Of a DNA stretch of 64,000 nucleotides, positions 1-10,354 are shown in pieces. The number at the start of each line of letters is the position of its first letter. The stretch's first letter is position 1. Location of the stretch: the NCBI GenBank assembly GCA_958510825.1, contig OY294049.1:31834774-31898773 (forward strand), given 5' to 3'. The notes beneath the pieces are model-generated. The model did no database searches. It had not been told where the DNA came from and was given only the letters and a program-made list of their open reading frames with translations. The stretch comes from Brachypterus glaber (Eukaryota > Arthropoda > Insecta > Coleoptera > Kateretidae). The translations under genes and the position numbers were made by a program.

Positions 1-311
1 TGTAAGCCGACGATATTATATTATTACCAGTAAATAGTATATTGCATTTCCCAAATACTTAAAAAAAATAATTTTCAAAAAAAAAATAAAAAAAAATACA
101 TTTAAAAAAAAGATCTTTTTTGAAAAACGAAAAATTATTGAAAAAAAAATATATTTTTTTTTTTGAAAAAAACTTATTTTTTTTTAATTTTCAGATTTTT
201 TTTAATTAAATTTTCTTTAAAAAAATAATAAAAAAATTGAAAAATTTTTTAGATTTTTTTTTTTGTAGAATTGATCCTTATAATAAAAGTATTTTTTTCT
301 GAAAAAATTAG
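1..311. repeat. Dispersed repeat R, left part
   Basis: A/T-homopolymer-rich DNA. It opens with a terminal motif like that at 25,863 (ATATTATT..., then GTAAATAGTATATTGCATTT) and ends with a GATCCTTATAATAAAAGTA stretch also seen at 57,388. The rest of the same repeat resumes near 12,130, so the intervening 11.8 kb is inserted DNA. No coding potential is seen. Confidence 0.6.
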
Positions 312-579
312 GTTATAGTAATAGTAATAGTATTTATTTGGTGCATCATTAAATTTAACACACGTCAGAAATTACATATGAATAGATAAAAATGAATAAA
401 ATATAATAAATAACATAATCGAACATGGTTTAAAATAAAATGTGTTAAATTAAAATTTGTTAAATTGCAGACCTTGATTCCAAAAACTCTTCAAAACTGT
501 AGAACGCGTTTTTTATTAAAAATGTTTTTATAGTTCGTTTAAAATTTTTATGTTCTTGTTCTCTTACCTCATTTGGTAG

Positions 580-1944
580 TTAGTTAAAAAAAGTAGGGGC
601 ATAATACAAGGAGGAAATCCTTGATGTGTTAAGCCTTAAATAAGGTACTCGAAGGTTTCTGTTTGATCTTGTATTATGCTCATGAACATCCTCTGATTTC
701 GTGTACCTATCAGAGTTTTCTTTGGCATAGAGCAGACATTCATAAATGTATCTAGAAGGCATCGTAAAGATGTTTAATTCAGAAAATTTATGTCTAATTT
801 CCTCTCTATAGCCCAAACCCAACAGTACCCGAACAGCACGTAGTTGTAACCCGAACAGCCTGTACATGTCGGAGGAGTGTCCCCAAGCCAAAATTCCATA
901 AAAAGAAGTTCTCATAATAAGTGAATGATAAACCATCATACAAATATTTAAGTCAACCACTTTTTTTATGTTTTTAAGGAGATATATTGACTTGGAGACC
1001 TTATTTGCTACAATATTAATATGATGTTTAAATGACAGGGTAACAACTAAATGTATACCTAAAAAATTTACAACTTTTTCTTCTGGGCCATCTAATTGAT
1101 GCAGAGAAAAAACTATATGATCAGTTTTTGTATTATTAAAACTTAATTTATTAGCAGAAAACCAATCTTCAACAAGCTTAGTTATTTGTTGCATATCTGA
1201 CCTTAAGGTTACATAGTTCGCATGTGATTTAATGGCTGTAGTATCGTCGGCGAACAGTACCAAATCAGCGTCTTCGTCATCTACTGCCATACAAATATCG
1301 TTTATGTAAATAAGAAACAGCAGGGGACTCAGGAGGGACCCCTGTGGTATTCCATGCATTACAACTTCTTCTTCAGAAAGTTCTCCCCCAACCGAGGTGA
1401 TCTGCCTCCTTCCATTTAGATAACTCTCCAATAACTTCAGGGCAATCTCTAAACCTGTAGTAACCCAATTTTTTTAGGAGTTTAGGGTGATCTACGCAAT
1501 CAAACGCCTTAGTTAAATCACACAGAACCTCCTCCACATATTCCAAATTTTCAAAACCTAAAACCACTTTTTCCAACAATTCTAGTATTGCTAAAGTTGT
1601 TGATCTATTTTTGCGGAAACCGAATTGATTTTTTGCAAAGAGTTTATTTTTTTCAAAAAATTCATAATTTGTTTTTTTAATAAAGATTTAAAAAATTTTG
1701 AAACCACAGGTATCAGCGAAATTGGTCTGTAGTTATTAATATCATCCTAACTTCCCTTCTTATAGACTGGGATCACTTTATAAAGTTTAAAGCAGTCAGG
1801 GTAGGTACCTTCTTTAATACATATATTAAAAAGTTTAGTAAGTGGTGAAATTAGTGTATGTTTAACATATTTTATGAGATTTGTATTTAAGTCGTATATA
1901 TCTCTGCTGTTTTTATTTTTTAAAGAATTAATAGCATCTCTCAC
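580..1944 (-). pseudogene. LINE A reverse transcriptase, broken by frameshifts
   Basis: Three overlapping or adjacent minus-strand frames together cover most of a LINE RT. 1,747-1,944 matches the segment before the RT core (a VIPVYKKGS stretch). 1,373-1,579 carries the first catalytic block (LTKAFDCVDH). 580-1,431 carries GIPQGSLLSPLLFLIYIND, the FADD catalytic motif and a C-terminal region ending near an HNTR motif typical of CR1/Jockey-type RTs. At least two frame changes separate the blocks. The protein would have copied element RNA into DNA at the nicked target. Identification as RT is secure, clade placement less so. Confidence 0.85.
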
Positions 1945-1998
1945 GTCGTTGTGGGAGAACTCACTGAAGCCAAAGCTGTCTACATTATTAAGTTTTAA

Positions 1999-2005
1999 CT
2001 TTTTT
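1999..2005. repeat. Target-site duplication of LINE B, left copy
   Basis: CTTTTTT here and at 11,106-11,112 flanks LINE B. The right side sits in a run of eight T, so the exact length is ambiguous by a base or two. Confidence 0.5.
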
Positions 2006-2267
2006 ATAAAATAAATAATAATAATATTTATTTCTTACAATATCTTAATTTTTACATTTGAAAGCAAAACCACCACGAAAGTTTCTGAAAAACTTGTTTG
2101 TGGTGTATGCCTACTTAAAACTAATTTTCTAAGAGTCTATTTATGTATAAAAAACATAAATCAACAGGTTTTTTTAAATAAATAAATCAAAAAAATACAA
2201 TGACAATTTACAATAAAACATATTTTCTTAAACTGGTAAATAATTTTAACAGTAAAATACATTTTTT

Positions 2268-3545
2268 TTAAGATATAATTTCTTGAATCGTATTTTTGTT
2301 TTCTAAAATCCATTTTTTGCTTTCTAGTACATATTTGGCATATTTTTGAGGTGTATTTTTTAGATGCATAGGAAGAATATTATACAATTTGGAAATATGT
2401 ATGCTTAAAAACGAGTGAGTCTTAGCTTTATTTGACTGGGGAATAATACAGTTTTTGTTTTGATTAAACCTAGTTTTATATTTGTGATCGTTAAATACAA
2501 CTAAGTTCTCGTTCTTAAAAAAATATTTTAACAATTCCAATGCATATAACTGGTAAATATTAAACACAGATAAGTTTTCGAAAAGGTCATTAGTGGGGTA
2601 TCTTCTTGGTTTATTTAGTAAAGTTTTTAAAATAAGTTTTTGTGTTGTAGAAATTTTGTTTAAATTTGTTTGACTTGTGCAGCTCCATACCACAATACCG
2701 TATGTCATTATTGATTGACTTAATGCATAATATATAGATTTTAACCTATTAACGTGAAAAATTTCTCTCAAAATCTTAAATAATGAAATTAAATTACGTA
2801 ATTTTTTATTAAGTGCATCTAAATGATAATTCCAATTAAGTTGAGAATCAATTATTAATCCTAGATAACGTATACAGTCAACCTTTTCTATGTAGGCATC
2901 ACAGCTGCAGTTATTAGTTGAACAATTATGGATTGTCAGCTTGTTGATATCTTTGGTATATCTTTTTGTTAAAGCAAAACAAATAAATTTGTTTTTTTTT
3001 ACTATTAAATTGTAGCAAACTGTTATCTAGCCATTCTTTTACTTGTTTAAGGCACTGTTCCGCCAAAACAATTAGATCGCCCCAATTATCTGCCTCAATA
3101 AGCAAAACGGTATCATCCGCATAAGTTATTACCATACAATTTCTATATTATTAAAAAGATCATTAATATATAAGATAAATAAAATCGGCCCCAATATGGT
3201 ACCCTGGGGTACGCCCGACCTGACAATTTTGAAGCTGCTTATCTTATTATCAACCATTACCATTTGCTTCCTATTAGCTAGATAGCTTTTCAAAAGGTCA
3301 AGTATTGGCCCCCTGAAACCATACTTGGGAATCTTTTCAAGTAATAACTCATGCGGAACCGTGTCAAAAGCTTTTTCCAAGTCTAAAAAAATTGCCAATG
3401 TTGGTTTGTTAGAGTTAATATTTTCATATATTTTTGAAGGCAGTTTGGTGATTGCATCTTGAGAACTACGTTTGGGACGAAAGCCAAATTGGTTTTCCGA
3501 TAGAATTTTATTTTCTTTTATAAAAGATAATATTTGAAATTTCAT
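2268..3545 (-). pseudogene. LINE B reverse transcriptase, frameshifted
   Basis: The frame 3,129-3,545 holds the RT core (LDLEKAFDTVPHELL, then SGVPQGTILGPILFILYIND). The frame 2,926-3,135 begins with the catalytic ITYADDTVLL. 2,268-2,771 is the C-terminal domain (SIMTYGIVVW, then a YNILP motif). Each boundary is a frame change, and 2,772-2,925 carries no long frame. RT sequence also continues upstream to about 3,780 in broken form. The C-terminal part ends about 250 bp before the element tail. Confidence 0.85.
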
Positions 3546-3880
3546 AGCATACTCGAATATTTTAGATAAGGCGGTAATAATGGATATAGGGCGGTAGTTT
3601 GTTACAATTAAATTATCATCCCCTTTATGTAGAGGTTTAACAATTGCTGTTTTCAGACAATCTGGAAATACCCCTTGTCGAAAACACTGATTAATAAGTA
3701 ATGTTATTGGTTTTATTAAATATTGTTGTGTTTTTTTGTATAGTTTCCGCTCCTATACCGTCATAGCCCTTACCTTAATTTTTTTTAGGCAGTTTATAAA
3801 AGTTTTTGTGTCAGTTTCACCAATATTTTTTAATATCATTGAATTTTGTATGTATTTAATTTTTCTGTTATAAGTTTTCT

Positions 3881-4888
3881 TTATTTTGATTTTTTTTGAT
3901 ATATCAGAAATATTAATGAAACGGTCGTTAAAACAATTAGCAATGTCTGCGGGATCAGTAAGAATTTCGCCATTACTAGATTTAATTTTTTTATAGTTTT
4001 ATGTTTTGAAGATCTATTAGTAATTTCATTAGCTACTTTCCATATTTCCCTCGTATTATTGTTTGTATTTTCAATCTTTGATTTTAAAAAATCAAATTTA
4101 GCTTTTTTAACAATTGAGTTAAGTTTATTGCGATACATAACATACTGGGTTTTAGTTTGTATAGATGGATTTTTGACAAATTCCTTATACAAAAAATGTT
4201 TCCTATTTATAGATGTTAAAATACCTTCTGTAATCCAAATTTTTTTCCGAACAAGTTTTTTATTTTTGTTTATAACAGTGGAGCTTTTTATTGAAATTTG
4301 AAACAATTCAAGAAACATATCTGTATTTTTATTAACGCACTTATCTTTTAATTCATTTTCCCAAACTATTTTAGATAGACTAGTATTTAATTTATTGAAG
4401 TTTATTTTTGCGATAGGGTTTATTCGTTTTTGATCATTATTTTTATCTAATTTGAGTTTTAATATAACAGGATAGTGATCTGTTATTGGTATAGCAATTA
4501 CCGCTGCATCGATATCTCTTCGTGGTATGTCGGTTTTGGCGCAAATATGATCTATACACGATTTGCTTGTGCCATCTACCCTAGTTATTTTATTTATAAA
4601 AGGACAAATATAATTTGTGTTTAATAGATCTAAGTATTTGTCAGCCTCTATAGATAATGGTGAACCTACGATGTTTATGTTAAAATCACCTAATAGGTAT
4701 TCATTTTGATTAATGCAATGATTTTTTATGTAATTTTCTAAATTACTTAAGAATTCATTACTATTTTGTTCAGGTGGCTTGTAATCACCTGTAAAGAAAG
4801 TTCTTTTATTATTTATAAAAACTTCTAGTCTAGCAAAATTATTTTTATTGCATTTTACTATTTTAAAATTATGACTTATTCCAGACTT
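3881..4888 (-). pseudogene. LINE B endonuclease (C-terminal part) and linker
   Basis: Minus-strand translation of 4,440-4,888 gives an AP-type endonuclease: TGDYKPPEQNS, LGDFNINIVG, a SCIDHIC stretch and the ITDHYPV block with the catalytic histidine. The frame 3,881-4,318 is the lysine-rich linker between endonuclease and RT. The endonuclease nicks target DNA to prime reverse transcription. The N-terminal part of the same domain lies at 9,987-10,250, on the other side of LINE C. Confidence 0.8.
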
Positions 4889-4943
4889 GATATATAGATA
4901 GATAGATAGATAGATAGATATAGATAGATAGATAGATAGATAT

Positions 4944-4981
<38 letters not shown>

Positions 4982-4982
4982 T
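4889..4982 (-). repeat. (TAGA)n microsatellite, the 3' tail of LINE C
   Basis: Near-perfect TAGA/GATA repeats on the plus strand directly follow the AAATAAAT end of LINE C (TTTATTT at 4,981). CR1-like elements commonly end in short tandem repeats rather than poly-A. Confidence 0.9.
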
Positions 4983-5199
4983 TATTTCGTGTTCTTACAA
5001 AAAATGTTTACACATGTCAGCATAAAATGCAAAAAATAAATAAATAAATAAATATTTAAAAAATATTCAAGCAAATATACATATAAATAAATGGAATAAT
5101 ATTAAGCTATCGAAACTCACAATTATTATAAACATTAAAAACAATTTAGAAGACAAAGTTACAATTAAAAAATTCATCATATGAGTAAAAAGCTTTTTT

Positions 5200-5385
5200 T
5201 AAAAGAAATGATTTAACTCGTGACTTAAATAATTTGTTAGAAAGAGTGGTTTGGCAGTTTATTAAACATAATGACTGCCTTGTGTTCTACACTTTGTTTA
5301 CTCTTTGACAATCTACAAAACCTTGGTACTAACATTGAAGAGTTCCTGGTATTATATGCATGTATATCTGTATGAGATTTTCTAA
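5200..5385 (-). pseudogene. Out-of-frame C-terminal tail of LINE C ORF2
   Basis: The ORF2 frame stops at 5,329, but another frame continues with the conserved YNTRNSS motif and a FNKLPNHSF stretch. A third frame then gives LFKSRVKSFLLKKAF. LINE A has the equivalent segment joined to the RT C-terminus. Two small indels, near 5,375 and 5,230, therefore removed about 60 residues from the end of ORF2. Confidence 0.7.
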
Positions 5386-7935
5386 ATTAGTTTTTACATA
5401 GCATACGCACTCGAGAATATATTGACATGGAAATGTCAGAATTCTCAGACTAACAAAAGAGTTCCGGCAGTCATCACGGTAACCTAAACCATCCAATATT
5501 CTTACAGCACGTCGTTGAAGGCCAAATATTCTCTCATAGTCAGAAGCTGAACCCCAAGCCAAGATAGCGTAACTTAAAATGGAGTGACACAATGAAAAAT
5601 AGGCGGATTTTAAAACCTCTTTTGACACACATTCACTCAGCATTCTAAGTAGAAAGACGTTGCTGCTTAACCTGTTGGCTACAGTTCCTATATGAGCACT
5701 CCAATTTAGCTTAGAATCTATGCTTACACCTAAAAATTTGGCACAATCAACTTTATTTGTAATATTAATATTACCGGTATCTCTCAAAGATAAAATCATA
5801 ACTTGAGTCTTTGATTCATTTAGCTTAAGTGAGTTTACGTTGAACCACAATTCAGCCTGTTTGCGGGCATCTAAAGACTCATTTAGTGCTGAAAAGAGAT
5901 TTTTGTTAGAGTTAGTAAAAGTAGTATCATCTGCAAACAATGTAAAGTAAGTATTTAAAACATTTAAAGAAAGATCATTGATGTAAATCAAAAAAAGTAA
6001 AGGCCCGAGAACTGATCCTTGTGGTACACCAACAGTTATAGGTAGACTATCAGAAAATTTTCCATTAACTTTTACACATTGAAACCTGTTATGTAAAAAT
6101 GACGCAATAAGATCTAAACTTAATTTATCAAATTTATACCGGGCTAGTTTATTAAGTATTAAATCGGGCCTAACACAATCAAACACCTTCATTAGGTCAC
6201 AAAAAGTTGATACCAGATATTCCCCTTTTTCAAAACAATCAATTACTTTCCCTATAAAGTTTAAAACAGCATCTGTAGTTTTTTTCCCTTTCCTAAAACC
6301 GTACTGCGATGACACAAATAATTTATTTTCTTCGAAAAAAGATATTTTCTGTTTTAATATTTTTTCTAATATTTTTGAAAAGACTGGGAGGATTGATATG
6401 GGTCTATAATTAGATACATAATCTTTGTTACCCTTTTTGTAAATTGGGACGACTAGGCCTATTTTAAGACAGTCTGGAAAAACTCCCTCTTTTATAGAAA
6501 GGTTGAATAGCTTAGTAATTGGAATAACTATGAGATTTTTTATGCATTTTATAAGATTAACATTCAAGCCAAAAATGTCTTTGCAATCAGAATTTTTTAA
6601 AGAGGTTATTACATCTCTTACTTGAACAAATGACACAGACTCAAAAGAAAAAGAAATGTTATCAACATTAATATTGTTGAGATAATCTGACTTATCACTT
6701 ACTTTAGGCAAAGAATTTATAACGTCATGAGGGATATTTGTAAAAAACCTATTTGCATTATTGGGATCAATATTGTCTGATGCTTCTACTTTTTTCTTCT
6801 TTCTCTTGTTATTGATAATTTTCCACATGGTTTTACTGGCACAATTCGAATTTTTTATTTGATTATCATTTGCTTTAACTTTTTCAAACTTTATTTTTCG
6901 CTTATATTCATTTCTTAATATTTTAGCATAATCTTTATATTCAATTAAGTTAGTCTGATCATACAATTCATTGAATAATTGAATATGATTACGTAGTATT
7001 TTTAACTCATTAGTAAACCAATTTGAGGTAGATGAACTATTTTTATTCGAATTTTTAATTTGCTTTACAGGAAATGACCTTTCATATGCTGTTACAAGTT
7101 GCTTTTGAAAATCTGAGAATTTATCATTTATATCCGAATCTCTATCAATAAAACTCCAGTAAATGTTACTCACACGATTAAAAAAATCAAATTTACCCTG
7201 TTCAGTTATAGGTCTTAGAACAATTTTTTCATGGGGCATGGGCGTATCACCATCATATAGAGGAATTTTTACACCAACACCCTTATGATCTGAAAAAGCT
7301 GTATCAACTATAGAAAAATCAGTGTTATTTAACTCAAAATTAACAAAAATATTGTCAAGACAATTTTTCCCCCTAGTTTTACCTGAAATTTTCGCAGGTA
7401 AGCCAAAAGATGCTAAAAAATCACATAAAGTGTGAGAATTTTTATCGTCTGTATTGAACCAAACATTAAAGTCACCCCCCAAAATAATTTTGTTTTTTGG
7501 ATTAACTATACTTAAAACTCTTTCTAACTTATCAACAAAAATATTAAAATCCCCTTTGTCAGATCTGTAAACATTTAAAATATATAAATTCTTAATTTTA
7601 ACAGCTGAAACTTCAAAGTGCAAGTCAATTGATAAATCATTCACATTTTTTAAAGTTTTTATTTCAAGACCCATGCTTGCTTCCATATCTGACTGTGTTA
7701 AAGTTAATACACCCCCATGTATGTGAGCAGTCCTATTATAGTAAGACCTAACATCGTACTTATCAATTTTTAAATGATCAGTCTCAGACCCTAATAACCA
7801 AGTTTCACCCAAGCAAATAACATTATAATCTTTGTCTTCAAGGAAACATTCAAGCATATTAACTTTGTTCTTTATACATTGTGTGTTAAAAAACAAGATG
7901 TTAATATATCGATTAATATGCTTATTATAATGCAT
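5329..7935 (-). CDS. LINE C ORF2: endonuclease-reverse transcriptase (868 aa)
   Basis: The start is a true ATG, 53 bp after the ORF1 stop. The apurinic-type endonuclease covers about residues 10-225: Asn in FNTQC (17), Glu in LGETWL (44), GGDFNVW (153-159), CLDNIF, and SDH (215-217). A basic linker follows. RT covers about 495-760: FCDLMKVFDCV (catalytic Asp 580), GVPQGSVLGPLLFLIYIND (636-654) and FADD (667-670). The last proper residues read ENLIQ, after which a frameshift replaces the conserved tail. The protein would nick chromosomal DNA and prime cDNA synthesis on element RNA. The length is slightly short for CR1 ORF2 because of that loss. Confidence 0.92.
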   Translation of the reverse strand: MHYNKHINRYINILFFNTQCIKNKVNMLECFLEDKDYNVICLGETWLLGSETDHLKIDKYDVRSYYNRTAHIHGGVLTLTQSDMEASMGLEIKTLKNVNDLSIDLHFEVSAVKIKNLYILNVYRSDKGDFNIFVDKLERVLSIVNPKNKIILGGDFNVWFNTDDKNSHTLCDFLASFGLPAKISGKTRGKNCLDNIFVNFELNNTDFSIVDTAFSDHKGVGVKIPLYDGDTPMPHEKIVLRPITEQGKFDFFNRVSNIYWSFIDRDSDINDKFSDFQKQLVTAYERSFPVKQIKNSNKNSSSTSNWFTNELKILRNHIQLFNELYDQTNLIEYKDYAKILRNEYKRKIKFEKVKANDNQIKNSNCASKTMWKIINNKRKKKKVEASDNIDPNNANRFFTNIPHDVINSLPKVSDKSDYLNNINVDNISFSFESVSFVQVRDVITSLKNSDCKDIFGLNVNLIKCIKNLIVIPITKLFNLSIKEGVFPDCLKIGLVVPIYKKGNKDYVSNYRPISILPVFSKILEKILKQKISFFEENKLFVSSQYGFRKGKKTTDAVLNFIGKVIDCFEKGEYLVSTFCDLMKVFDCVRPDLILNKLARYKFDKLSLDLIASFLHNRFQCVKVNGKFSDSLPITVGVPQGSVLGPLLFLIYINDLSLNVLNTYFTLFADDTTFTNSNKNLFSALNESLDARKQAELWFNVNSLKLNESKTQVMILSLRDTGNINITNKVDCAKFLGVSIDSKLNWSAHIGTVANRLSSNVFLLRMLSECVSKEVLKSAYFSLCHSILSYAILAWGSASDYERIFGLQRRAVRILDGLGYRDDCRNSFVSLRILTFPCQYILECVCYVKTNLENLIQIYMHIIPGTLQC

Positions 7936-7988
7936 GTTGCTAGGTTTTGTGTTTAAAGCTACTACCTTAAGTTTGTCTAATTTACTAC

Positions 7989-9449
7989 TTAAATGAGATC
8001 CATGTTCTCTAAAAAAGAATTGTATTGTTGTTGCTGTTTCTGTCCTTGATGTTGATGTTGTTGGTCCTGATCCTGGTGTAAATTCTGAGTTTCTGCGTTG
8101 TCGGTGGTAGTTAGGTTTGTGCTTCTAATTGGCAATACTTCTTCTTCTTCTTCTTCTACTACTACTAAAACTTCTTCAATTAGCTCTATCGATGAATCGA
8201 TTACTATGGTTTCTGCTGTTGTTGTTTGGTGATATTTTGTTTGCTGAACTGTTTTGATATCAATAATTACATTCTCTGCAACGTAGCTCCCATTCATGAT
8301 GTATTTAGAGAGGGCTTTTATTATGAATAATCTAGTTCTTTTTGTTATTGAATTTATTCTAGATATGTAGTATGATTTATCCATGCCATTGTTTACATCA
8401 AACGTATTAATTGGATACCGCTTCTTTAGAAATTTAATAATTTTACTCAAATGAGTGTTAAGTTTAAAAATTTGTTTGTTAAGCTCTTCACTAACAGTGT
8501 ATACTTCAGTGAGAAAAATCACGTTAGTGTGATTTGTCAAAAGTATAAATTCGTGCAGAATTTTTTTATTTACTTCATTATTATTTATCCAAACTATAAT
8601 TATGTCTCTCTTAGAAAAATGCTTTGAGTTACTAGTAGCTGTATCAAGTAAGTCTATTGTATTTGCGTTCGGTTTTATATAAGACGTTATCTGAAAATTT
8701 GGTAGCATATTTTCAAAACTTTCCCTCATATGCCTACCACCTGTACCAGTAACTATCAAAATATTTGATTTAAACATTTTGGTTATAGTACCCTCTTCTG
8801 TTTGGTGTGAATCCTTAGTGCTGGATTCCACTGTTTGCCTTGAAATTGTATATTCTTCTGTGTTGGCTTCAGTGTTTGTCTGAGTTATTTTTGATTTTGT
8901 GAATTTCTTGATTGAAGTTTGTGTACTTGCCTTGACAAATGTTCGTGGATATAGTGGTTTTCTTTTGTTGCTTTCTTTCTTTTTACGTGTTTCGCTTAAA
9001 GCATTACCGTTTGTTTGTTTTAGTTTATTTCTAAGTTTTGTATTTGTTATATCCTTAGACTTTATTAATGTCCTCAAAGCAGTTACAGTACTTAATAATT
9101 TCATAAACTTTTTTGATTTATTTCTTCGTTTTATATTATTACTTTTTTTAATTGTGTTAATTTCTATTTGCATTTCTCCAAGTTTTGATTGAAGTTCCTT
9201 ATTTAATTGGCACATTCTAAGTGTATTGTCAACATTTGAGTTTAATTGTTTAGTATTATCATCAACTTTCGCCTTAAGGTAATTTATTGTTTCTGCTTTT
9301 TCTTCAAGTTTTTCTTTCAAGCTAGTTATCTTCTTTTTATATTGATTAATTTCATCATTGTAACGTTGCTCCATATCTAGCGAGTCATTATAAAAAATGC
9401 TGCTTCGTCTTCTCATTGTTTTTAACTTTAAGAGTAATTTCATTTTCAA
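7989..9449 (-). CDS. LINE C ORF1, main part: coiled coil plus esterase-like domain
   Basis: This open frame of 486 codons begins at TTG (9,449), so it is probably the continuation of the 9,388-9,723 frame rather than a separate start. Residues about 20-130 are heptad-rich, charged coiled coil (DEINQYKKKITSLKEKLEEK). A basic segment follows. Residues about 228-390 (ILIVTGTGGRHMRESFENML, then DIIIVWINNNEVNK) resemble the SGNH/esterase-like region of CR1 ORF1 proteins, although the usual GDS serine motif is not obvious. The C-terminus has an EEEEEE run and Q/H repeats. ORF1 proteins bind element RNA. Confidence 0.75.
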   Translation of the reverse strand: MKMKLLLKLKTMRRRSSIFYNDSLDMEQRYNDEINQYKKKITSLKEKLEEKAETINYLKAKVDDNTKQLNSNVDNTLRMCQLNKELQSKLGEMQIEINTIKKSNNIKRRNKSKKFMKLLSTVTALRTLIKSKDITNTKLRNKLKQTNGNALSETRKKKESNKRKPLYPRTFVKASTQTSIKKFTKSKITQTNTEANTEEYTISRQTVESSTKDSHQTEEGTITKMFKSNILIVTGTGGRHMRESFENMLPNFQITSYIKPNANTIDLLDTATSNSKHFSKRDIIIVWINNNEVNKKILHEFILLTNHTNVIFLTEVYTVSEELNKQIFKLNTHLSKIIKFLKKRYPINTFDVNNGMDKSYYISRINSITKRTRLFIIKALSKYIMNGSYVAENVIIDIKTVQQTKYHQTTTAETIVIDSSIELIEEVLVVVEEEEEEVLPIRSTNLTTTDNAETQNLHQDQDQQHQHQGQKQQQQYNSFLENMDLI

Positions 9450-9723
9450 GTTTTTCTAGTGTTTTTTTAATTGTTTCCTGTTCCGACTCGTTTCCTTTAA
9501 AAATTCTTTGGCATTTTTTAGAACATAATATTTTCCTGTTATCCAAAAAATCTACATCATTGTTTCGTCTGAGACAATTTTTATGAAAAAAAGAAAAACA
9601 TATAGTACAACAATATCTCGAGATTTCTTTTCTATCGCAGCAGCCGAAAGTACCCATTTTTTTTTGAGCACAATGTAAAATGCAAAAATTAACATTGTTA
9701 TATACGACACATTGCCTTATCAC
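9388..9723 (-). CDS. LINE C ORF1, N-terminal part: PHD-like zinc domain
   Basis: 111 codons. Cysteine/histidine pairs CC-DR, YCCTICFSFFHKNC and CSKKC give a PHD/RING-like zinc-binding pattern, followed by a lysine/glutamate-rich coil. The frame overlaps the next one by 62 bp and differs by one base, so ORF1 is split by a single-base change or uses frameshifting. PHD-type fingers are known at the N-terminus of CR1 ORF1 proteins, which supports the clade assignment. Confidence 0.7.
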   Translation of the reverse strand: MIRQCVVYNNVNFCILHCAQKKMGTFGCCDRKEISRYCCTICFSFFHKNCLRRNNDVDFLDNRKILCSKKCQRIFKGNESEQETIKKTLEKLENEITLKVKNNEKTKQHFL

Positions 9724-9986
9724 TGAACTTTTGTATATTTACTGATAAGTTTTTTTAGGTTTATACTATAAACACTTCCACTTATTTATTAGTTAGTTAT
9801 GTAAATCAGAAGATTTTTAGTTACTGTTTATCACATATTAATCACTATTATTTTTACTTTGCGTAGGTGTAAAATATAAAATTTAAAATTTTATAGGTCC
9901 TTTTAAAATCTTTGTTTACTAAGATAACTGAAACATACGTCCATACCAAGCAACACCACAACATGTGCTCCTACTACACTACTACC
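9724..9986 (-). other. LINE C 5' UTR
   Basis: Non-coding stretch between the LINE B endonuclease break at 9,987 and ORF1. Translation at its edge fuses accidentally to LINE B, giving the spurious end of the 9,903-10,142 frame. No promoter motif could be assigned. Confidence 0.5.
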
Positions 9987-10250
9987 CTTTAAAAGAAGCA
10001 CCCCATCATTTTTATTAATTGCGCCTGAATTATAATAATTTTCATACCCATCTACGTAAAATAGTTTGTGATTCTCTAATTTAAATGTTTCTGATAATAC
10101 TATTAAATCAAAATCATGTTTAAAAAAGTTTTTTAGATACACTTGTAACTCTTCGCAGTTCTTATTAACACTTCTTATATTCGTGTGGAAAACTGTAAAA
10201 AGCTGTCATCACTAAAAAAGTCATTTATTTGTACTTTGTTTGTTAAATTT
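9987..10250 (-). pseudogene. LINE B endonuclease, N-terminal part
   Basis: Minus-strand reading gives DLIVLSETFKLENHKLFYVDGY and NKNDGVLLLK, the first third of a LINE endonuclease with its catalytic Glu in SETF. The sequence then runs into the LINE C 5' end at 9,986 and resumes at 4,888 with SGISHNFKIVKC. Confidence 0.8.
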
Positions 10251-10354
10251 TTTGAATTGAAACATTCGTTATCAATCGAGTAGATTAAGTTTAACATTAT
10301 CAGTGATATATTTTTTTTGATCAAGTAATTTATATTTTAAAGACAGGGACGCAC

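Larger units (their letters stand above)
4889..9986 (-). mobile_element. LINE C, near-complete CR1-like retrotransposon
   Basis: This 5.1-kb element has a 5' UTR, ORF1, ORF2 and a 3' end of AAATAAAT followed by a (TCTA)n tail, all on the minus strand. It sits inside the endonuclease codons of LINE B. The flanks share only CTT (4,886-4,888 and 9,987-9,989), so the target duplication is about 3 bp or absent. ORF1 with a PHD-like zinc domain, coiled coil and an esterase-like region, plus EN-RT ORF2, is the architecture known for CR1. ORF2 is open over 868 codons, but frameshifts at its 3' end and in ORF1 mean the copy is probably inactive. Confidence 0.88.

Noticed and set aside
4889..4982. GATA repeats as a CRISPR or regulatory array
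   Set aside because: No spacers between repeats; it is simply the microsatellite tail of LINE C.
8899..9192. Plus-strand 97-codon ORF rich in Leu and Phe
   Set aside because: It is antisense to the lysine-rich coiled coil of LINE C ORF1; hydrophobic composition is the mirror image of AAA/GAA codons.
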